From Catonia carolina (Eukaryota; Arthropoda; Insecta; Hemiptera; Achilidae), in the NCBI GenBank assembly GCA_035578175.1, contig JAQMRL010000008.1:9834883-9898882 (forward strand): a DNA stretch of 64,000 nucleotides. The letters run 5' to 3'. The notes under the pieces are model-generated. The model did not search any database and was not told the origin of the DNA. It saw only the letters and a list, made by a program, of their open reading frames with translations. The first letter of the stretch is position 1, and the number at the start of each line of letters is the position of its first letter. Positions 45,297 through 57,156 of the stretch are shown here, one piece after another. The translations under genes were made by a program, and so were the position numbers.

Positions 45297-46197
45297 ACTT
45301 TCTCTTGCCTATATGATTATAGGAAGGAAAGTATTGTTTTCATATCGGTTTTTCGAATCGAGTTTTCACCGGATATACACGTTTTTAGACTCAAAAACAT
45401 GTTTTTAGCGATTGGTATGTGTGTACAAAATATCTCAAGAACGGAATATCGTACGAAGTTGAAACTTGAAACTTAAATTAAGTACTACTAGAGAATCCGA
45501 CACGAAGATTTTCATCAAAATCGGTCAACCGGAAGTAGTAGTTTATTCGTGTAATTTTTCACTTTTTTACGATTTTCTCAAAAACTGGTCCTACGATTTT
45601 TTTTTAAATCGCCTGGTTTACTAAATTTTTTATGCTCTACAAGATAGGGTAAGCGCCATGTTTGCTGAAATTATTTGTGAGGCTGTTTTCACGTAAAAAA
45701 TTATTTTTTTAAGATAGCGGCTTTATTATGAATTTTTGCGCAAAAATGTATATAATTAAAGTTGTAGAGAATTTTAAAATCCTACAACTTTTATTTCAAA
45801 CTTTTTTTGTATACCGCTTAGTTTAGCGATAATAAGCAATCTTCTGTTTTTCTCTCACAAAAACGTGTGAAAAATCGATTTTTTAAAATTTTGGCCTTAC
45901 TATGCATTTCACGACAAAAGTGTATATAATCAAATTTATAGGAAATTAAAATATGTACAACTTTTAATTCAAGCATTTTTCTCTACAGAGCCTAGTTTAG
46001 CGTGGACGAGTGATTTTCCGTATTTTTAAGCCAAACTGAGATCGATTTTCATTTTGCGTCTTTCACTCATGATTAAAATAAGGTTATGTTTATTGAGTTA
46101 AGTTTTTTGTTTATTTATAATGTTTTATTACTAATGTAGGTTCATTGTTTATTATTTGCATTGGCAAGAGAAATTTGTGTGAGTGTTTCACACCAGA
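45297..46197 (+). mobile_element. Family X copy (F), microsatellite nearly absent
   Basis: ACTTTCTCTTGCC at 45297; only TGTGTGT remains (45418-45424). Ends CACCAGA at 46197. Shows the microsatellite is not needed for the element's outline. Confidence 0.85.
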
Positions 46198-47129
46198 TTT
46201 TGTTTACTATAAAACCCTTACCTTAGATTGGTTGATGAGACCAAAATTTATAGGTCAGTTTAATTTAATTTCCTTAAGGATAGACTTCAAATAATAAATA
46301 TTTTCAAATGTTAATTCCAGTAAATCCTTAATCTATTTTAGTAAGGCAAACTGTAAACAGTAAATCTCTTCGCTTACGCCCCATCTACCCAACACTGAAC
46401 CGCTGTTCCTAATACAACCATCACCCTTCCTACATCACGCGAAACTCTTTAACAATGTTCTACATCGTTACTCCTACCGATTTTAATTCAAGTACAAACA
46501 CTGAAACACGTAGTTTAATTCTACCTAAAATAAAGTGCACGGAAAATTATATAGGGTGATTCAAAACTATACAGCAATCTCTTTGGCAATCTTCTATTGC
46601 TAAAAATAAGAAAAAAAGTTCATATCAACATATGCCTGAAAACGCTTAGTTTGCGAGTTACGGCTAGCGAAAAATTTCACCCAGAACTCTGTACCCTCGG
46701 TGAAGTAAGGCCGTATAAAAATATTGAACATAGTTACAAAGATACAAATACGATTGTTTCTTATGTTTTTTAATCTAAAAAATTGAATAAAATTGGTTCC
46801 AGAGCTGTAAATGCAATTTTTTCAGAGATATCTTACATAAAACACAAGAATTGGTGCAAAGAAAAAACACATTTTTGTGTTTAACGTAAGATTACTTCCA
46901 TAAATGGTAAATAAAGGTGTATTTTTTCTTAAATAAATTTGTAGAAAATTTAATTCTGAAAAGATTCATGTGAATTACTCAGGAAAAAAATGAATAATAG
47001 ATACTGAAATTTCGCTTTATTTAAAATCAAAACACACGCACATAAAACCCACATTCTTAACTGCATAAAATATTAACTAATATATCCGCTGTTACTCCCA
47101 ACCTATGCAGTTAAGAATGTGCGTCTGTT
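46198..47129. other. Unassigned, with a diverged relative of the fold-back MITE
   Basis: From 46552 TAGGGTGATTCAAAACTATA, then CCTGAAAACGCTTAGTTTGC and GAGTTACGGCTAGCGAAA align with the MITE arm at 24.1 kb (CCGAAAACGCTTCGTTAGCG). The right end was not found. Also a 20-base inverted pair ACATTCTTAACTGCATA / ATGCAGTTAAGAATGT at 47051 and 47103. Confidence 0.5.
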
Positions 47130-47271
47130 TTAATTTTCAACGTCTGTTTCATGTTTCAACTTCGTAAAATGCTTCATGAGGTATTTTGTGCATCCGCGCG
47201 CGCGCACACACACACACACACACACGCACGCACGCACGCACACACGCACACACACACACACGCACACACAC

Positions 47272-47359
<88 letters not shown>

Positions 47360-47488
47360 TAATCGCTTAAAACATGTTTTCTTTTTGGGTTCAGGGGACA
47401 TGAAAACGTGTTTTTCCGGCGAGACACGATTTTGAAAAATCGATACTTCGTTCCTTTTACTACATTCATATTAGGGAAGAGAGAGTAA
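47130..47488 (-). mobile_element. Diverged family X 5' end (R) with very long (AC)n
   Basis: TTCAACTTCGTAAAATGC, (AC)n with CG interruptions at about 47196-47356, then TAATCGCTTAAAACATGTTT and AGGGAAGAGAGAGTAAAAA. Confidence 0.75.
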
Positions 47489-47563
47489 AAATTACTAATT
47501 ATAAACAATCTATCCCGTACAGAACAATAACTAAAATGTAATGTTTCTTTTTTTCTTTTTTTT

Positions 47564-47730
47564 TTGGTTCAACGTCCGACTGTTCTGCAATTACTGCTAA
47601 TGCAGACGGTGAAGGATGAAATGATTTTTTTTGTAACGTATGAAAAGATGCCGTGCCTGAATGGGGGATTCGAACCCAAGACCGCATGATGAGAGGCGAG
47701 CACGTTACCAACTGCGCCAATGCGGCCGGC
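47564..47730 (-). mobile_element. SINE-C copy (R)
   Basis: Minus strand: GCCGGCCGCATTGGCGCAGT, GGGTTCGAATCCCC-type B box, 3' CGGACGTTGAACC and an A-rich tail. Confidence 0.85.
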
Positions 47731-48131
47731 ATTGTAATGTTTCAACATAATTTAGTAGATATTATTTATAATTAGAGAACAGATTTCTCATTTGTATTGT
47801 AAGAGATTGATTGTTTTAACGCTAAAATGATTACCTTTACGGTGTTTGAATTATTACCACATGAAATGATAAATTATAACATAATGTTGTTATCGTGCAA
47901 CTGTATTCCATCTGCAATCTGGTTGTGACATAAATAGGCTAACAACAGCTGTTATCAATTGTTGTTATATGTTATGCCGGTAACTTAGTAGGAGTAAAGC
48001 CATTTCATCTTGTAGGCTACGCAACAATAATGGTTTAAGTCATCAAATATACAATTTACTACGTTCTTAAAGGGAGACTGTACTTTGTATCCCGCCAATG
48101 TTAAATTTTCTATTTTTAGGTACATATTTCA
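47731..48131. other. Unassigned AT-rich sequence
   Basis: Only a small inverted pair (AACAACAGCTGTTATCAATTG). No coding signal. Confidence 0.35.
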
Positions 48132-48624
48132 TTTTTTTTTTGTCATCAGTCTCTCGACTGGTTTGATGCAGTTCTCCAACCTGTTCTATCTTGCGCAAGT
48201 CGTTTCATATCTACATACCTGTAACACCCTACATCTTTTGTAATTTGCTTTATATATTCTAATCTTTGCCTCCCTCTACAATTTACTCCCTCAATGTTAC
48301 CCTCCATTATTGATAGCCCAATACCTGGATGCCTTAGGATATGCCCCACTAGCCTATCCCTTCTTTTGGTAAGATGCTTCCATATACTTCTTTTTTCATC
48401 CACTCGCCTAAGAACCTCTAAATTACTTATTTTGTCCACCCACCTAATCTTTAACATTTTCCTATAACACCACATTTCAAAAGCTTCTATCCTCTTCTGT
48501 TCTACAGCCCCTATCACCCACGTTTCACTTCCGTATAATGCTACACTCCAAACATAATGTTTTAAGAAATTTTTCCTAATCTGTAAATCAATGTTTGTAG
48601 CATATTGTTTGTAGCAATGTTGTA
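48132..48624 (-). mobile_element. Second copy of the 14-kb EN-RT family, 3' 470 bp only
   Basis: Poly(A) tail (T10 on + strand) and a 10-bp target duplication ACATATTTCA at 48122-48131 and 48625-48634. Open frame from the 5' break to the stop after NQSRD: RKNFLKHYVWSVALYGSETW, EAFEMWCYRKMLKIRW, RGRQRLEYIKQITKD. Near identical to 14313-14760. At the 5' end about 20 extra bases (CATATTGTTTGTAGCAATGT) echo nearby sequence, as often seen at 5' junctions of truncated retroelements. Confidence 0.9.
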
Positions 48625-48754
48625 ACATATTTCATATGATTCGTAAAAGATACACACGTTAGTGGAAATTAAACTTTACACACCTATTTAGGTATCGGGT
48701 TTCATCTTGAGCTACAGACTTTTTTAAATTTAATCTTTGGACCATACCATTTTT

Positions 48755-49405
48755 ACTTTCTCTTGCCTATATGAATATATAGGAAGGAAAGTATTGTTTT
48801 CATGTTAATTTTAAGAAATCGAGTTTTCACCGGATCTACACGTTCTCAGACCTCCTGAACCCAAAAAACATGTTTTTAGAGATTGGTCTGTGTGTGTGAA
48901 CAGAATATTTCAAGAACGAAACATCGAACGAACTTGAAACTTGAAACTTAAGTTACATACCACTACCGGACCCGACATGAACATTTTCATCAAAATCGAT
49001 CAACCGAAAGTAGTAGTTTATTCGTGTCATTTTTCACTTTTTTGCGATTTTCTTAAAATCTGGTCCTACGATTTTTTTAAAAATCGCCTGGTTCAATCTT
49101 TTATGCTCTACAAGATAGGGTAAGTGCCATGTTTGCTGAAATTCTGGGTGAGGATGTTTTTAGGTAAAAAAATTGTTTTTGTATGATTACGGCTTTAATA
49201 TATGCATTTTAGCCCAAAAATTTATATAATAAAAGTTGTAGACAATTTAAAATCCTACAACATTTATTTCAAACATTTTTTTGTATAATTTATAAAAAAT
49301 TTATTTTTATAAATTTACATTCCTATAAATTTATAGAAAATTAAAAGATCTACAATATTTATTTAGAGCATTTTTCACTACAGAGCCTAAATTAGCGTGA
49401 AAATT
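48755..49405 (+). mobile_element. Family X copy (F), 3' truncated
   Basis: ACTTTCTCTTGCC at 48755 with little microsatellite (48888-48897). One internal unit is largely deleted (GTATAATTTATAAAAAATTT) and the copy stops at TTAGCGTGAAAATTACC. Confidence 0.8.
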
Positions 49406-50053
49406 ACCATGAGAATCGCTGTCTCATGAAAAATTTTCTTATAGTTGAGTTTAGTTTAAGCTGTAAGTTTTGTAATTAATTTAATTGTAGGCTAATTAAT
49501 AATAATCATGTCCATAAATAATTGTTATTAGTTAAAAGGACTTTTGTTAAAATATTTATTATACCCAGATGCCAAACGAACCTAAATTTAGTTGTTACAA
49601 TATCCAGAAGTTAAGTAACATTGATTAGGATAGTGTTTACGTACGCTGACCAGATGATCGGACTTATAGAAGATCACCCCTCTATAGTTTATGATGATGA
49701 AATAGGCTATTCAATGAGTAAATTACATATTAATCTTATCGGTTAATCGATTATCTGGAAAATCGGATTTAGGATATAACATTATAATAAATGACTAAAA
49801 GAACAAAGTTACATTTTTTAAAGGGGAAAAATACCCGGATCATATAAATCAATTTGAAAGCAAGTCCCCCATCGTTTTCCGATGTACTTTCCCGGTTTTA
49901 TTTTCTTTTCATTTCCTATTTTATCCATTTTTTCCCTTTCCTTCTTCCTTCATTTTTTATACAAAAGACAAGACTAAACCATCTATTTTTATACTTACCT
50001 TTTGTTATACTTATGTAAGCCACCTACCTTTGTACGTACCTAGGTAAGCTATA
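49406..50053. other. Unassigned AT-rich sequence
   Basis: No repeat family or coding signal recognised. Confidence 0.35.
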
Positions 50054-50474
50054 CTGGGTGTCCCAAAAGTCCAGGTACGGGAAAATAATTTCAAAAGTAA
50101 GGAAAATTTCATGATATGTACAAATATGAACCTCACTTGAATACAAAATACGATTAAATGATGAATAAAAATTTTTTTCTGCCATCTTGGATCCGCCATT
50201 TTGAACGTAACTTTATTTTTACATGGGATGTTGGTCATGCGAATTATGATTTCAATGCAAAATTTCAAGACAATTTGAATGGCAAAAACCCCATATCGAT
50301 ATCTCATACGGTTTCGTTACTTCATGAAATTCAATAGTTTTTGCTGAAACGTAAAGAAAGGCGAATATCTTCCAAACCGTAAGAGATATCGATGTGTGGT
50401 TTTCACCATTCAAATTGTCTTAAAATTTCACACTGAAATCATGTGTCATATGACCACCTTCCAGTTTTAAAAAA

Positions 50475-51405
50475 TCTGGTGTGAAACTCCCACCCAATTT
50501 TCTCTTGCCAATGCAAATAATTAACAATATATAGAATAATATTAATAATATAACACAAAATATATATGCAAAAAACTAACCTCAATAAACAGCCTACATT
50601 TAATCATGAGTGAAAGACGCAAAATGAAAATCAATCTCAGTTTGGCTTAAAAGTACGGAAAATCACTCTTTCACGCTAAACTAGGCTCTGTAGAGAATAA
50701 TGCTTTAAATAAAAGTTTTAGATCTTTTAAATTCCTATAAATTTAATTAAATTCATTTTTGTCGTAAAATGCATACTAAGACTAAAATTTAAAAAAAATT
50801 GATGTTTTATACGCCACAGTGAGAAAAAACAGAAAATCGCTAATTACAGCTAAACTGAGCGTTATACAAAGAAAAGTTTGAAATAAAAGCTATATAATTT
50901 TAAATTCTCTACTACATTTACTAGATACATTTTTGCGCTAAAATGCATATTAAAGCCGCAATCTTAAAACAAAACAATTTTCTTACGTGAAAACAGCCTT
51001 ACCAAGAATTTCAGCAGACATGGTGCCTGAAATATCTTGTAGAGCATAAAAAATGTAGTAACTGAAGCGATTTTTAAAAAAAATCGTAGAAGCCGTCTTT
51101 GAGAAAATTACAAAAAAGTGAAAAATAACACGAATTAACTATTACTTCCGGTTGACCGATTTTGATGAAAACGTTCGTGTCGGGTCCAAATGTAGTATCT
51201 AACTTAAAATTTAGTTACAGGTTTGTACGATATTCTGTTCTTGAGATATTCTGTTCACACACACACACACACACCAATCGCTAAAAACATGTTTTTTGGA
51301 TTCAGAGGTCTAAAAACGTATAGATCCGGTGAAAACTCGATTTCGAAAAATCAACATGAAAACAATACTTTCCTTTCTATATATTCATACAAGGCAAGAG
51401 AAAGT
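50475..51405 (-). mobile_element. Family X copy (R)
   Basis: TCTGGTGTGAAACTCCCACC to GGCAAGAGAAAGT; the hairpin is decayed (GTGTGA / CCACCC). Minimal (AC)n at 51257-51274. Confidence 0.85.
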
Positions 51406-51476
51406 AAAAATAAAGTTACATTCAAGATGGCGGATCCGAAGATGAGGGACAAAATTGTTTGATTCATCATAAATTA

Positions 51477-52253
51477 GTATTTTGCTGGAAGTCATCTTCT
51501 GTCAGCTTCTTCAGGACACGTGCCGCTTTCTCTTTTACAGCTTCCACAGACTCAAATCTCGTCAATTTTAATGCAAATTTCACCTTAGGGAACAGGTACA
51601 AGTCACATGGTGCAAGATTTGGTAAATAAGGTGGATGTTCTAACAATGAGATGTTGTACTTGGCTAGGAACCTCTTGACAGATGACGCGGAATGAGCATT
51701 GTCTTGGTAGAGAACCCATGATTTGTCCTTCCACATTTCAGGGTGTTTTTTCCTTACTCTTTGACGTATATTAGAAAGTACCTCAAGGTAGTAATATAGA
51801 TTAATTATTTGACCTTCAGGAACCCAGTAATAGTACACAATCCCATGGTATAAAAAAACAATAATTGCTTTAAATTTTGACTTGCTCATTCGAGCTTTTT
51901 TTGGCTCTCGGTGAAGTTCGGCTCTTCCAGTGCATGGATCGGCGATTCACGCACTCTGATATGTGAAACATTTCATCACATGTTATTATCTTCTACCTGT
52001 TACCTAAGGTGAAATCTGCATCAAAAGGGACAAGATTTGAGTCGTTGGAAGCTGTAAAAGAGAAAACGGCCCGTGTCCTGAAGGAGCTGACAGAAGATGA
52101 CTTCCAGAACTGTTTCCAACAATAGAAAATTCACATGGAGCGTTGTAGGGATAGAGAAGGAGTGCATATTGAAGGTGACAATAGTGATTATGTATAAAAT
52201 AAAAATAAAATTTTTACAACGTCAGTCTCGTTATTTAATAGCCACACCTCGTA
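51477..52253. mobile_element. Fold-back mariner with barcode word at its turn
   Basis: Left arm on the minus strand encodes transposase from MSKSKFKAIIVF through WVLYQDNAHSASSVKRFL (second Asp) and APCDLYLFPK (third Asp) to LTEDDFQQ. After the turn at about 51950-51990 the plus strand encodes the same C-terminal part again (RFESLEAVKEKTARVLKELT) and ends in the terminal repeat at 52253. Left terminal repeat missing. GTATTTTGC flanks both ends (51476-51484, 52251-52259). Confidence 0.8.
51949..51965 (-). other. Sequencing barcode remnant, solo
   Basis: ACGCACTCTGATATGTG, identical to the word beside the N gap. Replaces about 30 bases that the sister mariner at 55.85 kb has between GTGCATGGAT and TTTCATC. 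Confidence 0.7.
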
Positions 52254-52620
52254 TTTTGCACAGATTTTTGGAACACCCAGTACTATATACATTTTACTAG
52301 TGCCTAACATTTTACCATATTTCTTCAATAATCAAAAACTACATATCTTATCTGAAATAACATATATTTTCAACGACTGGATTTCTTATTACGATATTCA
52401 ACCTATGAAAAACTACGAAAATATTTACATTTTTCAACAGTTCTTTTTATATTATACATTCTTTATAAAAATATGTTAAAAAGTTTCCCGTAAAACAGTT
52501 GGCAGAACTGTAAGTTATTATCTAACATTATTTCGCTTTTCCTTTTTTTGCACCACCTTGTAAATAAGACAATTATTCATCCTTTTGGAAATCGATACTT
52601 TATCCGAAAAAGAAAAAAAA

Positions 52621-53017
52621 TCTGTTGTGAAACACTCACACAACTTCCTCTTGCCAATGCAAATAATGACCTATATAACCTAAAAAGAGTAATAAAACAT
52701 TAGAAATAAACCAAAACTAACCTCAAAAACATAACCATATTTTAATCATGAGTGAAAGTCGCAAAATGAAAATCAACCTCAGTTTCACTTAAAAATACGG
52801 AAAATCACTCTTTCACGCTGAACTAGACTCATTAAAGAAAAAATGCTTAAATCAAAAGTTGTAGATCTTTTAATTTCCTAAAAAATTGATTATATACACT
52901 TTTGTCGTAAAATGCATTCTAAGGCCGAAATCTTAAAAGAAATCGATTTTTCACACGTTTTCGTGAGAAAAAACAAAAAATCGCTAATTACCGCTAAACT
53001 AAGCGTTATACAAAATA
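52621..53017 (-). mobile_element. Family X 3' half (R)
   Basis: TCTGTTGTGAAACACTCACA to GCGTTATACAAAATAATT. Confidence 0.8.
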
Positions 53018-54287
53018 ATTAAGTATAATTTTGTTTTATTTCAATAATTTTTAACTATAATAACAATAATTTTTAAACTCAGTGTTTGTACCTCTATCAT
53101 GTAAAACACTGTAAAAATTTCAAATTTTTGTAATGAACGGTTTTTGAGAAAACGGGGCAAATATCATAAAAAAGTTAATTTTTGGTAAACGAAGATTAAA
53201 GAAAAAAATCTATCTTGTAAACAAGCACAATTTGTTTGTCAACACTACTTAGATGTCATAAATCAGTGATGTGAAAACAATAAACTCACTGTAACAACTT
53301 AAAATATCCGTAATAAGAAAAAAAATTCCCTGTAAAATCTTTTACAACTTTTTTTTTAAATGAAAAAACTCTAAAAAGATACTGCTTTTTTGCCATGCAG
53401 CACTTTGGTTTTTTTAAAATTTAAAATTGTTTTTAAGCTAAAATATTATTACCAATGAATAAAAAAACGTTAAAACTAACCAAAAACCATGAAATTCAAA
53501 AATCGATATTTTCTTAATTTTTATGGTACAAGGTCCCCTTAAGTAACTCTGTTGTAATTTGTCAGGTAAGTTTACTAAGTAATTGTTATAAATTTAAGGA
53601 AGTCATTTTATTATTTATTCCAACCAGATCCTGAAAGAACCTAGGCTCATGTGTTACAGTATAGTCTTTGAATACTAGATACCTCAACAGAACAACCGAG
53701 AATTTCTGGTACCACATACTGTAATAATTTTCCATTGCCGTCAATTTCGTAGATTATAATTTAATATAATGTTCGTTTAATAAATTAAATTTCAGTTTCG
53801 TTTTAAACATTTCAAATTTAACTTCAATTTCACCTCTCTTAAGCAGGATAACAAAATTTTCTCCTAATCTCCAGTGTATTTTCTCATGAGCTTTTAACTT
53901 TAAACCGCTTTAACAGAAAGGAATTTCATTTAAAACTGAATAAGAACGAGTGTGTAGTTAGACCTGAAAGTTTATTCCTTACTTTAATCCTATTTTCTAT
54001 CCGCTGAAAATCATTATAAAAGCGCCTTACCTATTTTAGCTTCATTTATTTTCCATGCAAATTACTTTACAAGTAAATTGAAATTTCCAAGAAATTTATT
54101 TTGCGCGAGTCAAAGAAATTTCAATATATGTATGTTAAAATGTATAAATTGACCATTTTAATAAAATAATAGTTTATAATATTTCAGTACTGGTTTTACC
54201 ATGGTAATATCGTTCAAGCACACATAAATGGATGATCTATGCAAATTTGTGCAGTAAACTAAGTGTTCAAATAAAACAATTTAATTA
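53018..54287. other. Unassigned AT-rich sequence
   Basis: 1.27 kb without recognised repeat or gene. The phrase TTTTTGAGAAAACGGGGCAAAT near 53141 recalls the interior of the fold-back MITE (TTTTTGAGAAAACCAG), so an old relative is possible. Confidence 0.35.
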
Positions 54288-54446
54288 CAGTAGAGCCCCG
54301 ATTATCCAAGGTAATGTTGACCGAGAGTACATCGGATAACCGAAAACTTGGATAACACGGACGTTAAAAATCGCGAGGGAAACGTATTGTGAATTGGTGA
54401 TATGATTGTGATAATTGTGAAAACGTGGTCAAAGATGTGAAAAAGG
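54288..54446. mobile_element. Pogo/Tigger-like left end
   Basis: TA then CAGTAGAGCCCCGATTATCC, followed by CGGATAACCGAAAACTTGGA. The right end is not present; the mariner begins 160 bp in. Confidence 0.65.
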
Positions 54447-54448
54447 TA

Positions 54449-56136
54449 TACGAGGTGTGGCTGTAAAACGAGACTCATTCTTGACACATGATTTAATAAT
54501 TGGCGTGTAAAGGTGAATGCTACAAAAAAAATGCAGAGTACTTTTACTCTCATGAAACAAAGATGTCCCGCTGTTTTTCTTGCGCGGTCAAACCGCTTCC
54601 GCAAACCGATTCAATTCGATATCTCGGCCTGTACATTGGCAGACGCTTGACCTGGAATAGACACGTTCAAATAAAACTGCAGACTCTGGATAACAGACGA
54701 AAAAAACTATTTTCCTTGATATCGCGACGAAAAAAACTTCCACTTCATTTAAAACTACAAGTATATAAATCTTTCTGAAACCGATTTGGACTTACGGTGG
54801 CCAAATTTACGGCGCAGCAAAACATTCGACTCTACAACGAATTCAACAATTTTAATCCAAATTGCTTAGACAAATAACTGACGCACCCTTTTACGTTACT
54901 AATCACACATTGCACAACAATTTACGTGTTCCATACATTAACAACACATTTTATCACATCTATTCTCGGGTCAAACGCAAACTTGAGTGTCATCAAAATC
55001 ATCTCATTAGAACGCTGGCATCCCCAAACTTAACCCCGGAAATCCGCAACGCAGACTGAAACGACGATGGAGTAGAGATATTATAGCGCTAATGTAAATT
55101 CTATCAGTTTACAAGATTAATCCACCGTTGGAGTGGCACTATTGAGTGGCGGTCTCCTTAATATCATAACGCCATTTTTTGTTTTTGTAAATAACCACAT
55201 TCACTGGTTGTATTTCGTACAGTTGTAAATAAATAAACTAAGTTAAAAAAAAGAGACTGACATTGTAAATTTTTTTTTTTATTTTATAGATAATCACTTA
55301 TTGTCACCTCCAATATACACTCCTTCTCTATCCCTACAACGCTCCATGCGAATTTTCCATTGTTGGAAACAGTGCTGGAAGTCATCTTCTGTCAGCTCCT
55401 TCAGGACACGTGCCGCTTTCTCTTATACAGCTTCCACAGACTCAAATCTTGTCCATTTTAATGCAGATTTCACCTTAGGGAACAGGTAGAAGCCACATGG
55501 TCAAGATCTGGTGAATAAGGAGGATTTTCTGACACTGAGATGCTGTACTTGACTAGCAACCTCTTGACAGATAATGCGGAATGAGATAGCGCATTGTCTT
55601 GGTGGAGAACCCATGATTTGTTTCTTCCACATTTCGGGGCGTTTTCCTTACTCTTTGACGTAGTTTAGAAAATACCTCAAGGTAGTAATATTAATTAATT
55701 ATTTTACTTTCAGGACCCAGTGAAGGTACACAATCCATGGATATAAAAAAAAACATTCATCATTGCTTTAAATTTTGACTTGCTCATTAGAGCTTCTTTG
55801 ACTCTCGGTGAAGTTCAGCTCTTCCAGTGCATGGATTGTCACTTCGTTTCCAGATCATAAGTGAAAACCACGTTTCATCTCATGTTATTATCTTTTACCT
55901 ATTCCCTAAGGCGAAATCTACATTAAAAGGGACAAGATTTGAGTCTGTGGAAGCTGTAAAAGAGAAAGCGGCACGTGTCCTGAGGGAGCTGCCAGAAGAT
56001 GACTTCCAGCACTGTTTCCTACAATGTAAAATTCGCATGGAGCGTTGTAAGGATAGAGAAGGAGTGTATATTGAAGGTGACAATAAGTGATTATGTACAA
56101 AATAAAAGTAAAATTTTTTACAACGTCAGTCTCGTT
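54449..56136. mobile_element. Fold-back mariner, split by a jockey-like insertion
   Basis: Terminal repeat ACGAGGTGTGGCTGTAAAAC at 54450; left arm (minus strand) runs to about 55893 and reaches the first Asp region (IITCDE). Then it turns: the plus strand resumes at FYLFPKAKSTLKG and runs to VYIEGDNK and a partial terminal repeat at 56136. The turn is at the same place as in the 51.5 kb copy. Several stops in the left arm. Confidence 0.8.
54476..55252 (+). mobile_element. 5'-truncated jockey-like retrotransposon
   Basis: Flanked by GAGACT (54470-54475, 55253-55258) inside the mariner terminal repeat, with poly(A) at 55245-55252. Protein tail SIRYLGLYIGRRLTWNRHVQ, RRKKLFSLISRRKKLPL, then a stop and frame changes (TVAKFTAQQNIRL in another frame). 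The motif YLG..(D/G)..LTW..H is the jockey/TRAS RT C-terminus. Confidence 0.8.
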
Positions 56137-56519
56137 CACTAAATTTTAATATTTTTAATATTGTTTACATTCTTTCACTAAATTCATATAAGGCAAGAGA
56201 AAGTAAAACATTGACAATAGGTAAATTAATGGCAAACTACACATAAAGACAAAACTGAAAAAATTTACCAATAAAAATATAAAGCGTCAAAATTTGACGC
56301 TTATTTAATTAATATTTATTTAATAAATACATATTTATAATATACTATTTATTTAATAAATAGTTGGCTATATACACAAAATACAAAAACACAAACCATC
56401 GAGATTTCATATTAGTGATAGTCATTAACGTTTAGAGAAATATATAATACACGTTTGTAAAATTTTTTAACATGCAAACGTACACTATTTAAAATATTAT
56501 TTCAGTATAAACTTTTTTT
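56137..56519. other. Unassigned, with a 20-base family X end
   Basis: TTCATATAAGGCAAGAGAAAGTAAAA near 56184-56209 is a family X 5' end relic (R). Remainder AT-rich. Confidence 0.4.
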
Positions 56520-56620
56520 ACCCACAGGGTTGGTCTAGTGGTAAAGTTGTCACCACGAGACAGCTGTTTAACGGCTGATTTTCGGAGAAGAAGGTACGGA
56601 ACCTTCGTCTCTGAAAACGT
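56520..56620 (+). mobile_element. SINE-B head fragment (F)
   Basis: GGGTTGGTCTAGTGGTAAAG (A box) and TTTAACGGCTGATTTTCGG; the B-box region is rearranged. Confidence 0.7.
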
Positions 56621-56984
56621 ATAAATTTCCTGATAACGATAAAGCGGAAATTACGGCTTTTTAATTGATAACCTCGACTAAAATATCAGTATTTTAATAA
56701 TTAATTTCATTATTTTGCGTCATTATTAGGTATATAACATTTTTAGTGACGACAGAAGCCTTGCTGTTTGTAATAAATTATATCGGACAAGGTTTTCTGT
56801 AAAAAAAATATGTATTGTACTGTACTCACCAATCAGTCATAAACGAAATAAATTTAAATTTTTCATTTTAAACATCGTACCTGAAATCAAAACAAAAATT
56901 TGTATTATAAATCAGTAATAAAGCAGGTCAATAATCTAGAGAAGGTTAAACTATTAATTATTTTTTAGTGGAAATTAAGTTTTT
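56621..56984. other. Unassigned AT-rich sequence
   Basis: No repeat family or coding signal recognised. Confidence 0.35.
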
Positions 56985-57125
56985 ACTTTCTCTTGCCTAT
57001 ATGAATATATAGGAAGGAAAGTATTGTTTTCATGTCGATTTTTCGAAATCGAGTTTTCACCGGATCTATACGTTTTCAGACCCCCTGAACCCAAAAAACA
57101 TGTTTTTAGCGATTGGTCTGTGTGT

Positions 57126-57156
<31 letters not shown>

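Larger units (their letters stand above)
50054..52280. mobile_element. Mariner-type MITE hosting family X and a mariner
   Basis: Left end CTGGGTGTCCCAAAAGTCC and right end (inward) CTGGGTGTTCCAAAAA, TA at 50052-50053 and 52281-52282. Inner sequence CGCCATTTTGAACGTAAC recurs inverted near 51415 (GTTACATTCAAGATGGCGGA). Pairing of these two ends over 2.2 kb is an inference. Confidence 0.5.

Noticed and set aside
46552..47129. Complete third copy of the fold-back MITE
   Set aside because: Only part of one arm aligns and no right terminal repeat with TA was found.
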